Shown: in pieces, positions 36,456-45,647 of the stretch
Position numbering within the stretch: position 1 is the first letter of the stretch
Layout: each line of letters begins with the position of its first letter
Source: Streptomyces lasiicapitis
Lineage (GTDB): Bacteria > Actinomycetota > Actinomycetes > Streptomycetales > Streptomycetaceae
DNA: 64,000 nt
Direction of reading: 5' to 3'
Assembly: GCF_014646335.1 (NCBI RefSeq)
Contig: NZ_BMNG01000002.1
Span: 310,001 to 374,000 of the forward strand
Program-made: the position numbers and the translations under genes
The notes under the pieces: generated by a model
The model's input: only the letters and a program-made list of their open reading frames with translations
Told to the model about the DNA's origin: nothing
Databases searched by the model: none

Positions 36456-38108
36456 ATGCACCTGATGAACGCCACACTTGTCGCGAAGCACCTCGCCGCC
36501 GGCCACGGCGACCGCACCCTCTTCGAGGGCCTTGACCTCGTCGTCGCCCCCGGCGACGTCATCGGCCTCGTCGGCGCCAACGGCGCCGGGAAGTCCACCC
36601 TCCTGCGCCTCCTCGCGGGCCTGGACACCCCGGAGTCCGGCGCCCTCAGCCTGTCGCCCCCGTCGGCGTCGGTCGGCCACCTGCCCCAGGAGCCCGAGCG
36701 CCGCCCCGGCGAGACGATCCACGCCTTCCTGGCCCGCCGCACCGGCGTCGCCGCCGCGCAGACCGCCATGGACGAGGCGACCGAGATGCTGGTCGAGGGC
36801 GCGCCCGGCGCCGACGACGCGTACGCCCACAGCCTGGAGCGGTGGCTCGCCCTCGGCGGCGCCGACCTCGACGAACGCGCCGAGGAGGTCGCCGACTCGC
36901 TCGGCCTCGACGTGGGCCTCGACCACCCGATGACGGCGCTCTCCGGCGGCCAGGCCGCCCGCGCGGGCCTCGCCTCGCTGCTGCTGTCCCGCTACGACGT
37001 GTTCCTGCTCGACGAGCCCACCAACGACCTGGACCTGGCGGGCCTGGAGCGCCTGGAGGCCTTCGTACGCGGACTGCGCGCGGGCACCGTCGTGGTGAGC
37101 CACGACCGCGAGTTCCTGGCCCGCACGGTCACCAAGGTCCTCGAACTCGACCTGGCGCAGCAGCAGATCAACCTCTACGGCGGTGGGTACGAGGCGTATC
37201 TGGAGGAGCGCGAGGTCTCGCGCAGGCACGCCCGTGACGAGTACGAGGAGTACGCCGACAAGCGCTCCGCCCTCCAGGACCGCGCCCAGATGCAGCGGTC
37301 CTGGATGGACAAGGGCGTGAAGAACGCCCGCCGCAAGGCCACCGACAGCGACAAGCTCGGCCGCAAGTTCCGCAGCGAGGCCAGCGAGAAGCAGGCCGCG
37401 AAGGCGCGCCAGACCCAGCGGATGATCGAGCGCCTCGACGTCGTCGAGGAGCCCCGCAAGGAGTGGCAGCTGCGCATGGAGATCGCGACGGCACCGCGCT
37501 CCGGCACGGTCGTGGCCACCCTGCGCGGCGCGGTCGTCCGCCGCGGGACGTTCGCGCTCGGGCCGGTCGACCTCCAGCTCGACTGGGCCGACCGCGTCGC
37601 CATCACCGGCGCCAACGGCTCGGGCAAGTCGACCCTGCTCGCCGCGCTGCTCGGCCGCGTCCCGGTGGACGAGGGGCACGCGGCGCTCGGCTCGGGCGTC
37701 GTCGTGGGCGAGGTCGACCAGGCCCGCGCCCTGTTCCACGGCGCGGAGTCGCTGTTCGACGCGTTCCGCGCGGCCGTGCCGGACACCGACCCCGCCGAAG
37801 TCCGCACGCTGCTCGCCAAGTTCGGCCTCAAGGCCGACCACGTCCTGCGGTCCGCCGTGACCCTGTCACCGGGCGAACGCACCCGCGCCGCCCTGGCCCT
37901 GCTCCAGGGCCGAGGCGTGAACCTCCTGGTCCTCGACGAGCCGACCAACCACCTCGACCTCCCCGCCATCGAACAACTCGAATCGGCCCTGGACTCCTAC
38001 ACAGGCACACTCCTCCTGGTCACCCACGACCGCCGCATGCTCGACGCGGTGAGCGTCACGCGCCGCTTGGAGGTGGCTGGGGGCAGGGTGACGGAACCGT
38101 CGCGTTGA
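36456..38108 (+). CDS. ABC-F family ATPase, second copy
   Basis: A 550-residue twin-ABC protein without membrane domains. Walker A motifs are at about 40-48 (GANGAGKST) and 385-393 (GANGSGKST), signatures LSGGQ (162-166) and LSPGER (470-475), and acidic Walker B/D-loop DEPTNDLD (186-193) and DEPTNHLD (494-501). The interdomain linker (about 250-335) is long, Arg/Lys-rich and predicted helical. It differs from the copy at 5279 in sequence and lacks a structured leader, so it may be a translation factor (EttA/Uup-like) rather than a drug-inducible protector. ATG 36456 and ATG 36465 are both possible starts. A strong terminator lies downstream. Confidence 0.8.
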   Translation: MHLMNATLVAKHLAAGHGDRTLFEGLDLVVAPGDVIGLVGANGAGKSTLLRLLAGLDTPESGALSLSPPSASVGHLPQEPERRPGETIHAFLARRTGVAAAQTAMDEATEMLVEGAPGADDAYAHSLERWLALGGADLDERAEEVADSLGLDVGLDHPMTALSGGQAARAGLASLLLSRYDVFLLDEPTNDLDLAGLERLEAFVRGLRAGTVVVSHDREFLARTVTKVLELDLAQQQINLYGGGYEAYLEEREVSRRHARDEYEEYADKRSALQDRAQMQRSWMDKGVKNARRKATDSDKLGRKFRSEASEKQAAKARQTQRMIERLDVVEEPRKEWQLRMEIATAPRSGTVVATLRGAVVRRGTFALGPVDLQLDWADRVAITGANGSGKSTLLAALLGRVPVDEGHAALGSGVVVGEVDQARALFHGAESLFDAFRAAVPDTDPAEVRTLLAKFGLKADHVLRSAVTLSPGERTRAALALLQGRGVNLLVLDEPTNHLDLPAIEQLESALDSYTGTLLLVTHDRRMLDAVSVTRRLEVAGGRVTEPSR

Positions 38109-38220
38109 CCTGACCGGAGGAACCGTCGCCGTGACCTCCGTGGTCACACCGTCCCCGGGAGTTCCGCGGGCTTGGGGTGACGGGAGCCGCCCGGCGCGCC
38201 TGCGGGCCGTCCGCCGACAT

Positions 38221-38257
38221 GCACGGGGGCCGTAGCCCCAGGCCACAGCCCCCGTGC
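38221..38257. terminator. bidirectional terminator between ABC-F and tex
   Basis: Perfect 10-bp inverted repeat GCACGGGGGC (38221-38230) / GCCCCCGTGC (38248-38257) with a 17-nt loop, between the convergent second ABC-F gene and tex. Confidence 0.75.
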
Positions 38258-38274
38258 CCGTCACCCTCGCCGCG

Positions 38275-40773
38275 TCAGCGCCGCTTCGGGTCCACCAGAC
38301 CGGCCCGGCGCAGCGCCTCCGCCATCGCGTCGTTCGCCGGCGGCGGGCCCTGCCGCTGCTGGCGCTGGGGCCTGCCGCCGCCCTGGCCCTGGCCCTGTCC
38401 TCGGGCCTGGCCACCGCGGCCCTGACCCTGGCCTTGGCCGCCCCGGCCCTGCCCCTGACCCTGGCCGCCCCGACCCTGACCCTGACCCTGCTCCCTGCGC
38501 TGCTGCGGCGGACGTCCGCCGCGCTCCCTGCGGGCGCCGCCGGCTCCGCCGCCCGCGGCCGAGTCCTGGGACGCCTCGTCGTCGAGCCTGAGCGTCAGGG
38601 AGATCCGCTTGCGCGGTACGTCCACGTCGAGGACCTTCACCTTGACGATGTCGCCCGGCTTGACCACGTCGCGCGGGTCCTTGACGAAGGTCTTGGACAT
38701 GGCCGACACGTGGACGAGGCCGTCCTGGTGGACGCCGATGTCCACGAACGCGCCGAACGCGGCGACGTTCGTGACGACGCCTTCGAGGACCATCCCGGAG
38801 GCGAGGTCGGAGATCTTCTCGACGCCGTCCATGAAGGTCGCCGTCTTGAAGGCCGGGCGCGGGTCGCGGCCCGGCTTCTCCAGCTCCTTGAGGATGTCGG
38901 TGACGGTCGGAAGACCGAACACGTTGTCCACGAACTCGGCGGGCTTCAGGGCGCGCAGCGTCGCCGTGTTGCCGACCAGCGCGCCGACGTCACCGCCCGC
39001 GGTGCCCGCCATGCGCCGCACCACGGGATACGCCTCGGGGTGCACGCTGGACGCGTCCAGCGGGTCGTCGCCGTCGCGGATGCGCAGGAAGCCCGCGCAC
39101 TGTTCGTACGCCTTCGGGCCGAGGCGGGGCACGTCCTTGAGGCCCTTGCGGCTCTTGAACGGGCCGTTCGCGTCACGGTGCGCCACGATGTTCTCGGCGA
39201 GGCCGGAGCCGATGCCGGACACCCGGGCGAGCAGCGGGGCGGACGCCGTGTTCACGTCCACGCCGACGCCGTTCACACAGTCCTCCACGACCGCGTCGAG
39301 GGAGCGGGAGAGCTTCACCTCCGACAGGTCGTGCTGGTACTGCCCCACGCCGATGGACTTCGGGTCGATCTTCACCAGCTCGGCGAGCGGGTCCTGGAGG
39401 CGCCGTGCGATGGACACGGCGCCGCGCAGCGACACGTCGAGTTCGGGCAGCTCTTGCGAGGCGAACGCCGACGCCGAGTACACCGACGCGCCCGCCTCGG
39501 ACACCATCACCTTGGTGAGCTTCAACTCCGGGTGCTTGGTGATCAGTTCACCGGCGAGCTTGTCGGTCTCGCGGGACGCCGTGCCGTTGCCGATCGCGAC
39601 CAGGTCGACGTCGTGCTCCTTGGCGAGCTTCGCGAGGGTGGCAAGGGACTGGTCCCACTTGTTCGCCGGGACGTGCGGGTGGATCGTGTCCGTCGCCACG
39701 ACCTTGCCGGTGGCGTCCACGACGGCGACCTTCACGCCCGTACGGAAACCGGGGTCGAGGCCGAGCGTCGCGCGCGTGCCCGCGGGGGCGGCGAGCAGCA
39801 GGTCGCGCAGGTTCGCGGCGAACACCCGCACCGCCTCGTCCTCCGCGGCCGTACGCAGCCGAAGCCGCAGGTCGATGCCGAGGTGCACCAGGATCCGGGT
39901 CCGCCAGGCCCAACGGACCGTGTCGCCCAGCCACTTGTCGGCGGGACGCCCGCGATCGGCGACCCCGAAGCGCTGGGCGATGGAGCCTTCATACGCAGAC
40001 GGAACTGTGGGGACGACCGGGGCGGCCGGATCGCTCGGCTCCTCCGGCTCGAGGACCAGGTCGAGCACGTCCTCCTTCTCGCCGCGCAGCATAGCGAGGA
40101 TGCGGTGCGAGGGCAGGTCGGTGAACGGCTCGGCGAAGTCGAAGTAGTCGGCGAACTTGGCGCCCGCCTCCTCCTTGCCGTCGCGCACCTTCGCGGCGAG
40201 CCGCCCGCGCACCCACATGCGCTCGCGCAGCTCACCGATGAGGTCGGCGTCCTCGGAGAAGCGCTCGGTGAGAATGGCACGGGCGCCGTCGAGCGCGGCC
40301 TGCGGTTCGGCGACGCCCTTGTCGGCGTCGACGAACGCGGCGGCGGCCGCGAGCGGCTCCACCGTGGGGTCCGACAGCAGCCCCTCGGCCAGCGGTTCGA
40401 GCCCGGCCTCGCGGGCGATCTGCGCCTTCGTGCGCCGCTTCGGCTTGAAGGGCAGATAGATGTCTTCGAGGCGGGCCTTGGTGTCGGCCTCGCGGATGCG
40501 GGCCTCCAGCTCGTCGGTGAGCTTGCCCTGCTCGCGCACGGAGTCGAGGATGGCGCTCCGCCGCTCCTCGAGCTCCCGCAGATAGCGCAGCCGCTCCTCG
40601 AGCGTGCGCAGCTGCGCGTCGTCGAGCATCTCGGTGGCTTCCTTGCGGTAGCGCGCGATGAAGGGCACCGTCGACCCGCCGTCGAGCAGGTCCACGGCGG
40701 CCTTCACCTGCCGCTCCCGCACGCCGAGCTCCTCGGCGATCCTGCTTTCGATGGACGCTGGGGTGGTCGTCAC
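38275..40773 (-). CDS. tex: Tex family S1 RNA-binding transcription accessory protein
   Basis: An 832-residue Tex protein. It combines an N-terminal helical domain (PGSIE-like start, [28 protein letters not shown]), a YqgF/RNase H-like domain ([23 protein letters not shown]), helix-hairpin-helix repeats ([20 protein letters not shown]) and a C-terminal S1 RNA-binding domain ([31 protein letters not shown]), all in the usual order. The C-terminal tail after the S1 domain (about 740-815) is an unusual low-complexity region of GQGQGRGGQ repeats, also visible as 21- to 24-bp DNA repeats at 38395-38490. GTG 40773 is chosen; a GTG seven codons upstream is possible. Confidence 0.93.
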   Translation of the reverse strand: MTTTPASIESRIAEELGVRERQVKAAVDLLDGGSTVPFIARYRKEATEMLDDAQLRTLEERLRYLRELEERRSAILDSVREQGKLTDELEARIREADTKARLEDIYLPFKPKRRTKAQIAREAGLEPLAEGLLSDPTVEPLAAAAAFVDADKGVAEPQAALDGARAILTERFSEDADLIGELRERMWVRGRLAAKVRDGKEEAGAKFADYFDFAEPFTDLPSHRILAMLRGEKEDVLDLVLEPEEPSDPAAPVVPTVPSAYEGSIAQRFGVADRGRPADKWLGDTVRWAWRTRILVHLGIDLRLRLRTAAEDEAVRVFAANLRDLLLAAPAGTRATLGLDPGFRTGVKVAVVDATGKVVATDTIHPHVPANKWDQSLATLAKLAKEHDVDLVAIGNGTASRETDKLAGELITKHPELKLTKVMVSEAGASVYSASAFASQELPELDVSLRGAVSIARRLQDPLAELVKIDPKSIGVGQYQHDLSEVKLSRSLDAVVEDCVNGVGVDVNTASAPLLARVSGIGSGLAENIVAHRDANGPFKSRKGLKDVPRLGPKAYEQCAGFLRIRDGDDPLDASSVHPEAYPVVRRMAGTAGGDVGALVGNTATLRALKPAEFVDNVFGLPTVTDILKELEKPGRDPRPAFKTATFMDGVEKISDLASGMVLEGVVTNVAAFGAFVDIGVHQDGLVHVSAMSKTFVKDPRDVVKPGDIVKVKVLDVDVPRKRISLTLRLDDEASQDSAAGGGAGGARRERGGRPPQQRREQGQGQGRGGQGQGQGRGGQGQGQGRGGQARGQGQGQGGGRPQRQQRQGPPPANDAMAEALRRAGLVDPKRR

Positions 40774-40905
40774 GTTCCGGTACCGCCTTCTCACTGAGGT
40801 TGCCCGGCAATTGTGGCAGGTGGCACCGACAGTGAGGCAGTCAGACCCGGCGGTGGTGCGGCCGGACCCGGCCCATGGGACAGCCGGACCCGGCCGGTCG
40901 CGCGG

Positions 40906-41049
40906 TCAGACCCGGCGGCCGCGGCCCGACCGGCGTCCGGAACGTGACGCTCCGCCGAACAGCCGGGCCAGCGCCCGGAACGGCAGGGTGACCACGGTGG
41001 CGATGGCCCCAGCGATCTGGCGCAGCACATCTGCGATCGCACGGAACAC
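40906..41049 (-). CDS. LPFR-motif small protein (47 residues)
   Basis: A 47-residue basic amphipathic small protein conserved in actinomycetes: one hydrophobic helix (IADVLRQIAGAIATVVT), then LPFRALARLFGG and a Ser/Gly/Arg tail. It matches the family annotated as 'LPFR motif small protein' in Streptomyces, of unknown role. The helix followed by basic residues suggests membrane-surface association. GTG 41049 has AAGGGAG a few bases upstream, a good site for such a short gene. It is too short and too basic to be chance shadow coding. It stands between tex and an SCO6745-family gene, all on the minus strand. Confidence 0.75.
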   Translation of the reverse strand: MFRAIADVLRQIAGAIATVVTLPFRALARLFGGASRSGRRSGRGRRV

Positions 41050-41169
41050 GAGGTTCTCCCTTCGTCTCCCCGGCCCCCTTTCACGTTTCACGGAGGAGTG
41101 GTTCGAGGCCGCGGGACGGGCGAGTACCCCGGGGTCCGGGGCACATGCTTCGGGAGCCGCCCGAGAAGC

Positions 41170-42069
41170 TCAGCCCTTGCCGAGCAGGTCCCCGGGGAAC
41201 GCGCCCGCCTGCACCACCGCACCCGCGAAGACGGTGCCCAACTCCGTGAGCCGCTCCACACCGGCCGTGCCGAGGTGCTCGTAGGGCGCCCGGTCCAGGC
41301 GGTCGGTCCGCTCCTCGATCTGCTTGCGCAGCGCGACGCCCGCCTCCGTCAACTCGCCGGTGCCGTCCACGAGTCCGCGCCCGCGCAGCCGCTCGACGGC
41401 CGCGTCCCAGTCCTCCTGGGTCCAGCCGCGGGTGTTCAGGTTCCACTTCGGGGTCATGCTCTTGCCCGTGGCGGTGTGGCTCACCAGGGCCTCCACGGCG
41501 TCGAGTTCGGCGTCCAGGAGTGCGGCGAGGTGGCCGTCGCCCCGGTGCTCGCGCAGCAGCGTCGCCGCGTGCCAGTACGCCAGGTGCGGCTCGTCGGGCA
41601 CGGGCAGGGCGGCGTGCGCCGCGTACAGCGGACGCCCGCTCGGCGAGCACGCCTCCGCGGCCTCCAGGGCGAGCCGGGCCGCCTCCGCCATCTCCGGCGA
41701 CGCCAGTGCCTCGTCCCCGAGGAGCCGCCGCAGGGTGGAGTCGACGGCGCGCAGCCGGGCGGCAAGCACGTCCTCGGGGGACGCGGTGCGCCATACGTCG
41801 GGCACGAACCGGGCGACGACCTCCGGCTTGTAGTTGTAGAACGCGGCCGTCACCGTGCCCGCGCCCACGGCCCCCATCGCCGCCGCCCGGATGGCGAAGT
41901 TGACGGCCTTGGGGTGCGTGATGCCGAGCTCGGCCAGCTCACGGCCCGCGTCGGGGGAGAAATAGTGCGGGGTGTGGATGGCGTTGAGCACGCTGTAGCA
42001 GCGCCGTCCCGCGCGCGGGGGCAGGGGTGTGCCGGTCGGCGCGGCGGTCGTCGAAGAGGTCATGCCCAT
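41170..42069 (-). CDS. SCO6745 family protein
   Basis: A 299-residue protein of the SCO6745 family, conserved in Streptomyces and other actinomycetes, function unknown. Features: HTPHYFSPDAGRELAELGI near residues 32-50, an alanine-rich helical body with RAAAMGAVGAGTVTAAFYNYKPEVVARF, and a C-terminal winged-helix-like region with WTQEDWDAAVERLRGRGLVDGTGELTEAG, which resembles the dimerising/helical wing of MarR-type proteins. It may therefore sense a ligand. A perfect 16-bp TetR-type palindrome (42074-42089) lies directly upstream of the start, so it is probably repressed by a TetR encoded elsewhere. Confidence 0.8.
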   Translation of the reverse strand: MGMTSSTTAAPTGTPLPPRAGRRCYSVLNAIHTPHYFSPDAGRELAELGITHPKAVNFAIRAAAMGAVGAGTVTAAFYNYKPEVVARFVPDVWRTASPEDVLAARLRAVDSTLRRLLGDEALASPEMAEAARLALEAAEACSPSGRPLYAAHAALPVPDEPHLAYWHAATLLREHRGDGHLAALLDAELDAVEALVSHTATGKSMTPKWNLNTRGWTQEDWDAAVERLRGRGLVDGTGELTEAGVALRKQIEERTDRLDRAPYEHLGTAGVERLTELGTVFAGAVVQAGAFPGDLLGKG

Positions 42070-42073
42070 ACGT

Positions 42074-42089
42074 TACCGACTGGTCGGTA
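42074..42089. promoter_or_regulatory. perfect TetR-type palindrome upstream of the SCO6745-family gene
   Basis: TACCGAC (42074-42080), TG, GTCGGTA (42083-42089) is a perfect 16-bp inverted repeat five bases upstream of the start codon of the minus-strand SCO6745-family gene. It is the sequence type bound by many TetR repressors. No tetR gene is in the adjacent loci. Confidence 0.75.
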
Positions 42090-42204
42090 TGACGTGAAGG
42101 GCAATCTGGCGAACCACCCACCCCACGCCGCACGCCGATCATGGCAGGAATAGTGGGGAGCCCGTCATTGCGGCCACCCCGCCCCCACCCCAAGAATCGA
42201 GTGC

Positions 42205-43200
42205 ATGGAGCAGCGAACCGTCCTCGTCGTCCTCTTCGACGGCGTCCAGAGCCTCGACGTCACCGGCCCTCTGGAGGTCTTCACAGGGGCGAGCCACGTC
42301 CATGGCCCCGAGGCGCCGTACCGGGTGCGCACCGCGTCCCTGCACGGCGCCCCCGTCCGGACGTCCAGCGGGCTCACACTGGTGCCGGACGTGTCGCTGA
42401 CCGAGCTGACGGCATCGACTGACGGCTCCGCCGTGGGCGCCCCGCACACCCTCCTCGTCCCGGGCGGCGCCGGCACCCGCGACGAGCACGCCGAACTGAT
42501 CGCCTGGCTCCGCGCCCACGCGCCGCGCGCCCGGCGCCTGGTCTCGGTCTGCACCGGCGCCATGCTCCTTGCCGCCGCGGGCCTGCTCGACGGGCGCCGT
42601 GCGACGACCCACTGGGCGTACTGCGACACCCTCGCCAGGAACCACCCGGACATCGACGTGGACCCGGACCCCATCTACGTACGCGACGGCCATGTCGCGA
42701 CCTCGGCGGGCGTGACGGCGGGCATCGACCTCGCGCTCGCCCTGGTCGAGGAGGACCTGGGCCGGGACACCGCGCTGACCGTGGCCCGCTACCTCGTGGT
42801 GTTCCTGCGACGGCCGGGCAACCAGGCGCAGTTCAGCGCCCAGTTGTCGGTGCAGACCGCCCGGCGGGAGCCGCTGCGCGAGGTCCAGCAGTGGATCACC
42901 GAACACCCCGGCGGCGACCTCAGCGTGGACGCGCTCGCCGAGCGCGCCCGGCTCTCCCCCCGGCACTTCGCGCGCGCCTTCCAGGCGGAGACCGGCACGA
43001 CGCCGGGCAAGTACGTCGAGCGCGTCCGGGTCGAGCACGCGCGCAGGCTTCTGGAGGACACCGCCGACGGCGTCGAGCAGGTCTCGCGCGCCTGCGGCTA
43101 CGGCACCCCGGAGGCCATGCGCCGCGCCTTCGTCAAGGCGCTCGGCACGGCACCGGCGGAGTACCGCCGCCGCTTCCGCGGCGCACTCACGACCCACTGA
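42205..43200 (+). CDS. GlxA family transcriptional regulator (DJ-1 + AraC)
   Basis: A 331-residue two-domain regulator. The N-terminal part (about 1-195) is a DJ-1/PfpI amidotransferase-like domain with the nucleophile-elbow region VSVCTGAMLLAAAGLLDGRRATTHW. The C-terminal part (about 220-325) is an AraC/XylS double helix-turn-helix domain (LSPRHFARAFQAETGTTPGKYVE, then CGYGTPEAMRRAFVKALGTAPAEYRRRF). Proteins of this layout sense small molecules or metabolic stress. The next gene, 84 bp downstream on the same strand, encodes a stand-alone DJ-1 protein and is a likely target or partner. Confidence 0.9.
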   Translation: MEQRTVLVVLFDGVQSLDVTGPLEVFTGASHVHGPEAPYRVRTASLHGAPVRTSSGLTLVPDVSLTELTASTDGSAVGAPHTLLVPGGAGTRDEHAELIAWLRAHAPRARRLVSVCTGAMLLAAAGLLDGRRATTHWAYCDTLARNHPDIDVDPDPIYVRDGHVATSAGVTAGIDLALALVEEDLGRDTALTVARYLVVFLRRPGNQAQFSAQLSVQTARREPLREVQQWITEHPGGDLSVDALAERARLSPRHFARAFQAETGTTPGKYVERVRVEHARRLLEDTADGVEQVSRACGYGTPEAMRRAFVKALGTAPAEYRRRFRGALTTH

Positions 43201-43237
43201 CCACTCACTGACCACCCGGACCACCCACTGACCACCC
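43193..43237. repeat. 12-bp tandem repeat at the glxA stop codon
   Basis: CCCACTGACCAC (43193-43204) is followed by degenerate copies at 43205-43217 and 43224-43237. The glxA TGA (43198-43200) is inside the first copy, so an in-frame or shifted stop recurs in each. It belongs to the same class of 3'-end micro-duplications as at 10252 and 10704. Confidence 0.7.
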
Positions 43238-43284
43238 ACTCAAGACCCACCGTCGACCCTCAGGCCCACCTTCGAGGAGCCCGC

Positions 43285-43941
43285 ATGCAGATCGCCATCG
43301 CCCTGTACGAACGCTTCACCGTCCTGGACGCCATCGGCCCGTACCAGACACTGAGCGGCATCCCGGACGCCGAGGTCGTCTTCGTCGCCGAGCGCGCCGG
43401 AACCGTGCGCGACGACAGCGGCCGGCTCGGCCTCGTCGCCGACAAGACCTTCGCCGAGGTGCCGCACCCGGACATCGTGGTGGTCCCCGGAGGCCCCGGG
43501 CAGAGCGACCAGATGGAGAACGAATCGCTGCTCGGCTGGCTGCGCACCGCCGACACCACCAGCACCTGGACGACCTCCGTGTGCACGGGCTCCCTGGCCC
43601 TCGCCGCCGCCGGACTCCTCAAGGACCGCTCGGCGACCTCGCACTGGCTGGCCCTGGAGGAACTGGAGCGGCTCGGCACGCGCTCCACGGGGCAGCGCGT
43701 GGTCTTCGACGGCAAGTACGTGACGGCGGCCGGGGTGTCGGCGGGCATCGACATGGGCCTCGCCCTGGTCGGCAGGATCGCGGGCGACGAGCGCGCGCAG
43801 ACCGTCCAGTTGATGATCGAGTACGACCCCCAGCCGCCCTACGACGCCGGATCGCCGGAGAAGGCGCCTGCCCACATCGTGAGCATGTTCCGTGACCGCA
43901 GCCGCTTCAACGACGAGGAGCAGGAGGGGGCGAAGGCGTAA
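43285..43941 (+). CDS. DJ-1/PfpI family protein
   Basis: A 218-residue stand-alone DJ-1/PfpI family protein resembling isonitrile hydratase/cyclohexyl-isocyanide hydratase types. The core shows VVVPGGPGQSDQMEN (about 69-83) with the catalytic-site glycine loop, TTSVCTGSLALAAAGLLKDRSATSHW (Cys about 98 as nucleophile) and GISAGIDMGLALVGRIAG. No signal peptide. It follows a GlxA-type regulator on the same strand and probably encodes an enzyme it controls. Substrate is not visible. ATG 43285 has GAGGAGC upstream. Confidence 0.85.
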   Translation: MQIAIALYERFTVLDAIGPYQTLSGIPDAEVVFVAERAGTVRDDSGRLGLVADKTFAEVPHPDIVVVPGGPGQSDQMENESLLGWLRTADTTSTWTTSVCTGSLALAAAGLLKDRSATSHWLALEELERLGTRSTGQRVVFDGKYVTAAGVSAGIDMGLALVGRIAGDERAQTVQLMIEYDPQPPYDAGSPEKAPAHIVSMFRDRSRFNDEEQEGAKA

Positions 43942-43952
43942 CCGGAGGGCAC

Positions 43953-44705
43953 CTACCCCCGCGGCGGCGTCCACGCGAACCGCGGCTGCCTGCGCTCCAG
44001 GAAGGCGGCGACACCCTCGGCGGTGTCGCCGCTCTCGCGCATCTGCTCGGCCCAGTGGGCCTCCCGGCCTTCCCCGGGCCCCGCGAACTCCTTCGCCGCT
44101 GCCTGCGTGAGCAGCGAGCGCGAGGCCAGGACGCGCGTGAACTCCTTGACGCGCGCGTCCAGTTCACCGGCGGGCAGCACCTCGTCCACGAGCCCGGTCC
44201 GCAGCGCCCGCGCCGCGTCGATCGACTCGCCGGAGAACAGCAGGTACTTGGCAGTCGAGGGGCCGACGAGCGACACCAACCGCCGTGTCGTCGACGCCGG
44301 ATAGACAATGCCCAGCTTCGCCGGAGTGACCGCGAACGCCGCGCCCTCGTCGGCGAACCGCAGATCGCAGGCCGCCGCCAACTGGCAGCCGCCGCCCACG
44401 CAGTACCCGCGGATCGCCGCGAGCGTCGGCTTGGGGAACGCCGCAAGCGCCTCCTCGGCCCGCACCGCGAGCTCCTGGGGGCGGCCGGGCTCGGCCCGCA
44501 GGGACGAGATGTCGGCGCCCGCGCAGAACGTGTCCCCGGCGCCGGTCAGGACCAGCGTCCGCACACCCGGGTCGGCGGCGAGCGCCGCGAGCAGCGGCGG
44601 CAGCGCGCGCCACATGTCCGCCGTCATGGCGTTGCGCTTGGCCTGATGGTCGATGACGACGGTGGCGACGCCGTCGGCGACGGCGTGCCTCAGCTGCGGC
44701 TCCAT
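43953..44705 (-). CDS. enoyl-CoA hydratase/isomerase family protein
   Basis: A 250-residue crotonase-fold protein. Landmarks: LVLTGAGDTFCAGADISSL (in blocks, about 51-69, first oxyanion-hole residue), PTLAAIRGYCVGGGCQLAAACDLRFA (about 93-118, second oxyanion-hole glycine) and the usual P-A-S-T/R-R-L-V-S-L helix. The conserved hydratase glutamate pair is not obvious, so it may be an isomerase or another crotonase. It is a single gene convergent with the DJ-1 gene and divergent from the HdeD gene. It is outside the main beta-oxidation block. Confidence 0.85.
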   Translation of the reverse strand: MEPQLRHAVADGVATVVIDHQAKRNAMTADMWRALPPLLAALAADPGVRTLVLTGAGDTFCAGADISSLRAEPGRPQELAVRAEEALAAFPKPTLAAIRGYCVGGGCQLAAACDLRFADEGAAFAVTPAKLGIVYPASTTRRLVSLVGPSTAKYLLFSGESIDAARALRTGLVDEVLPAGELDARVKEFTRVLASRSLLTQAAAKEFAGPGEGREAHWAEQMRESGDTAEGVAAFLERRQPRFAWTPPRG

Positions 44706-44780
44706 GCGCCGGATGCTATCCGCACCCCGCGAACGTACGATCAAGAAGGGGCGGCTTCGAACGGCGGACGGAGGCCTCCG

Positions 44781-45518
44781 ATGGGCGCGATGCGGATGGG
44801 CGGCAGACGCAAGCAGGCAGGCCCCGACGGCCCCGGCCCCGACGGCCAGGGGACGGGCACGGACCAGGCAGGCCAAGGGAACGACGCCGCGGACCAGGGA
44901 GCCAGGCTCCACCGCAGTCTCGGCTGGCTCGCCCTGCTCGGCGCGATCCTCGCCGTCGGCGGACTCGTCGGCATCGTGTACGCGGGCTTCGCCACCCTCA
45001 CCTCGATGCTGCTGTTCGGCTGGCTGCTCCTGGTGGGCGGCATCGTCGCGCTGCTGCACGCGGTGCAGTCGCGCGGCTCGAACTTCTTCTGGCTCGGCGT
45101 GGTGGTGGCCGCGCTGAACCTGGCGGCGGGCGTCGTCGTGATCCGCAGGCCGGACGTGGCCGCGGAGGCGCTGACGATGTTCGCGGCGCTGCTCTTCCTC
45201 ACCGGCGGGGTGTTCCGGCTCGTCGGCAGCCTGGTGGTGCGCGGCCCGCAGATGGCCGTGACGCTGCTTCAGGGCGCCTTCGGCGTGCTCCTCGCCGTGC
45301 TCGTCCTCGGCTCGTGGCCGAGCAGCAGCCAGTACGTCATCGGTACGTTCTTCTCGCTCGCGCTGCTCTTCGACGGGCTCGGCCTGCTCGCGACGGCGAT
45401 CGGCGGCCGCCGCCTCATCAGCATGGTCACGCCCGACGGCGCACGGGACCCCGAAGCCGTACAACCTGAAGAACCATTGAAGGCAGAACAAGAAGGGCAG
45501 GAGCAGTCGCGCAACTGA
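44781..45518 (+). CDS. HdeD family integral membrane protein
   Basis: A 245-residue membrane protein of the HdeD/DUF308 family. After a 45-residue Gly/Asp-rich cytoplasmic tail there are six closely spaced hydrophobic segments (for example WLALLGAILAVGGLVGIVYAG, LFGWLLLVGGIVALLHAV, WLGVVVAALNLAAGVVVI), which is the family pattern. HdeD proteins are linked to acid or envelope stress. ATG 44781 has GGACGGAGG upstream. The gene is in the same direction as the RsbW-like kinase gene but 129 bp away. Confidence 0.85.
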   Translation: MGAMRMGGRRKQAGPDGPGPDGQGTGTDQAGQGNDAADQGARLHRSLGWLALLGAILAVGGLVGIVYAGFATLTSMLLFGWLLLVGGIVALLHAVQSRGSNFFWLGVVVAALNLAAGVVVIRRPDVAAEALTMFAALLFLTGGVFRLVGSLVVRGPQMAVTLLQGAFGVLLAVLVLGSWPSSSQYVIGTFFSLALLFDGLGLLATAIGGRRLISMVTPDGARDPEAVQPEEPLKAEQEGQEQSRN

Positions 45519-45647
45519 CGGCGTCATGCGGGCGCGATCAATTCCCGTCGATAGTCGCTGACTTCTGGTCAGTAGCGCGGTACGGACCAGTGCGTTCCCA
45601 ACACTCGACGTGTGGTGACAATCGAGCGCGAGGGCGGGGACCGGGCA

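Noticed and set aside
36429..36456. Extended start for the second ABC-F (MAGGRRIRL...)
   Set aside because: The 10 extra residues are basic and absent from the family N-terminus. ATG 36456 or 36465 is more consistent.
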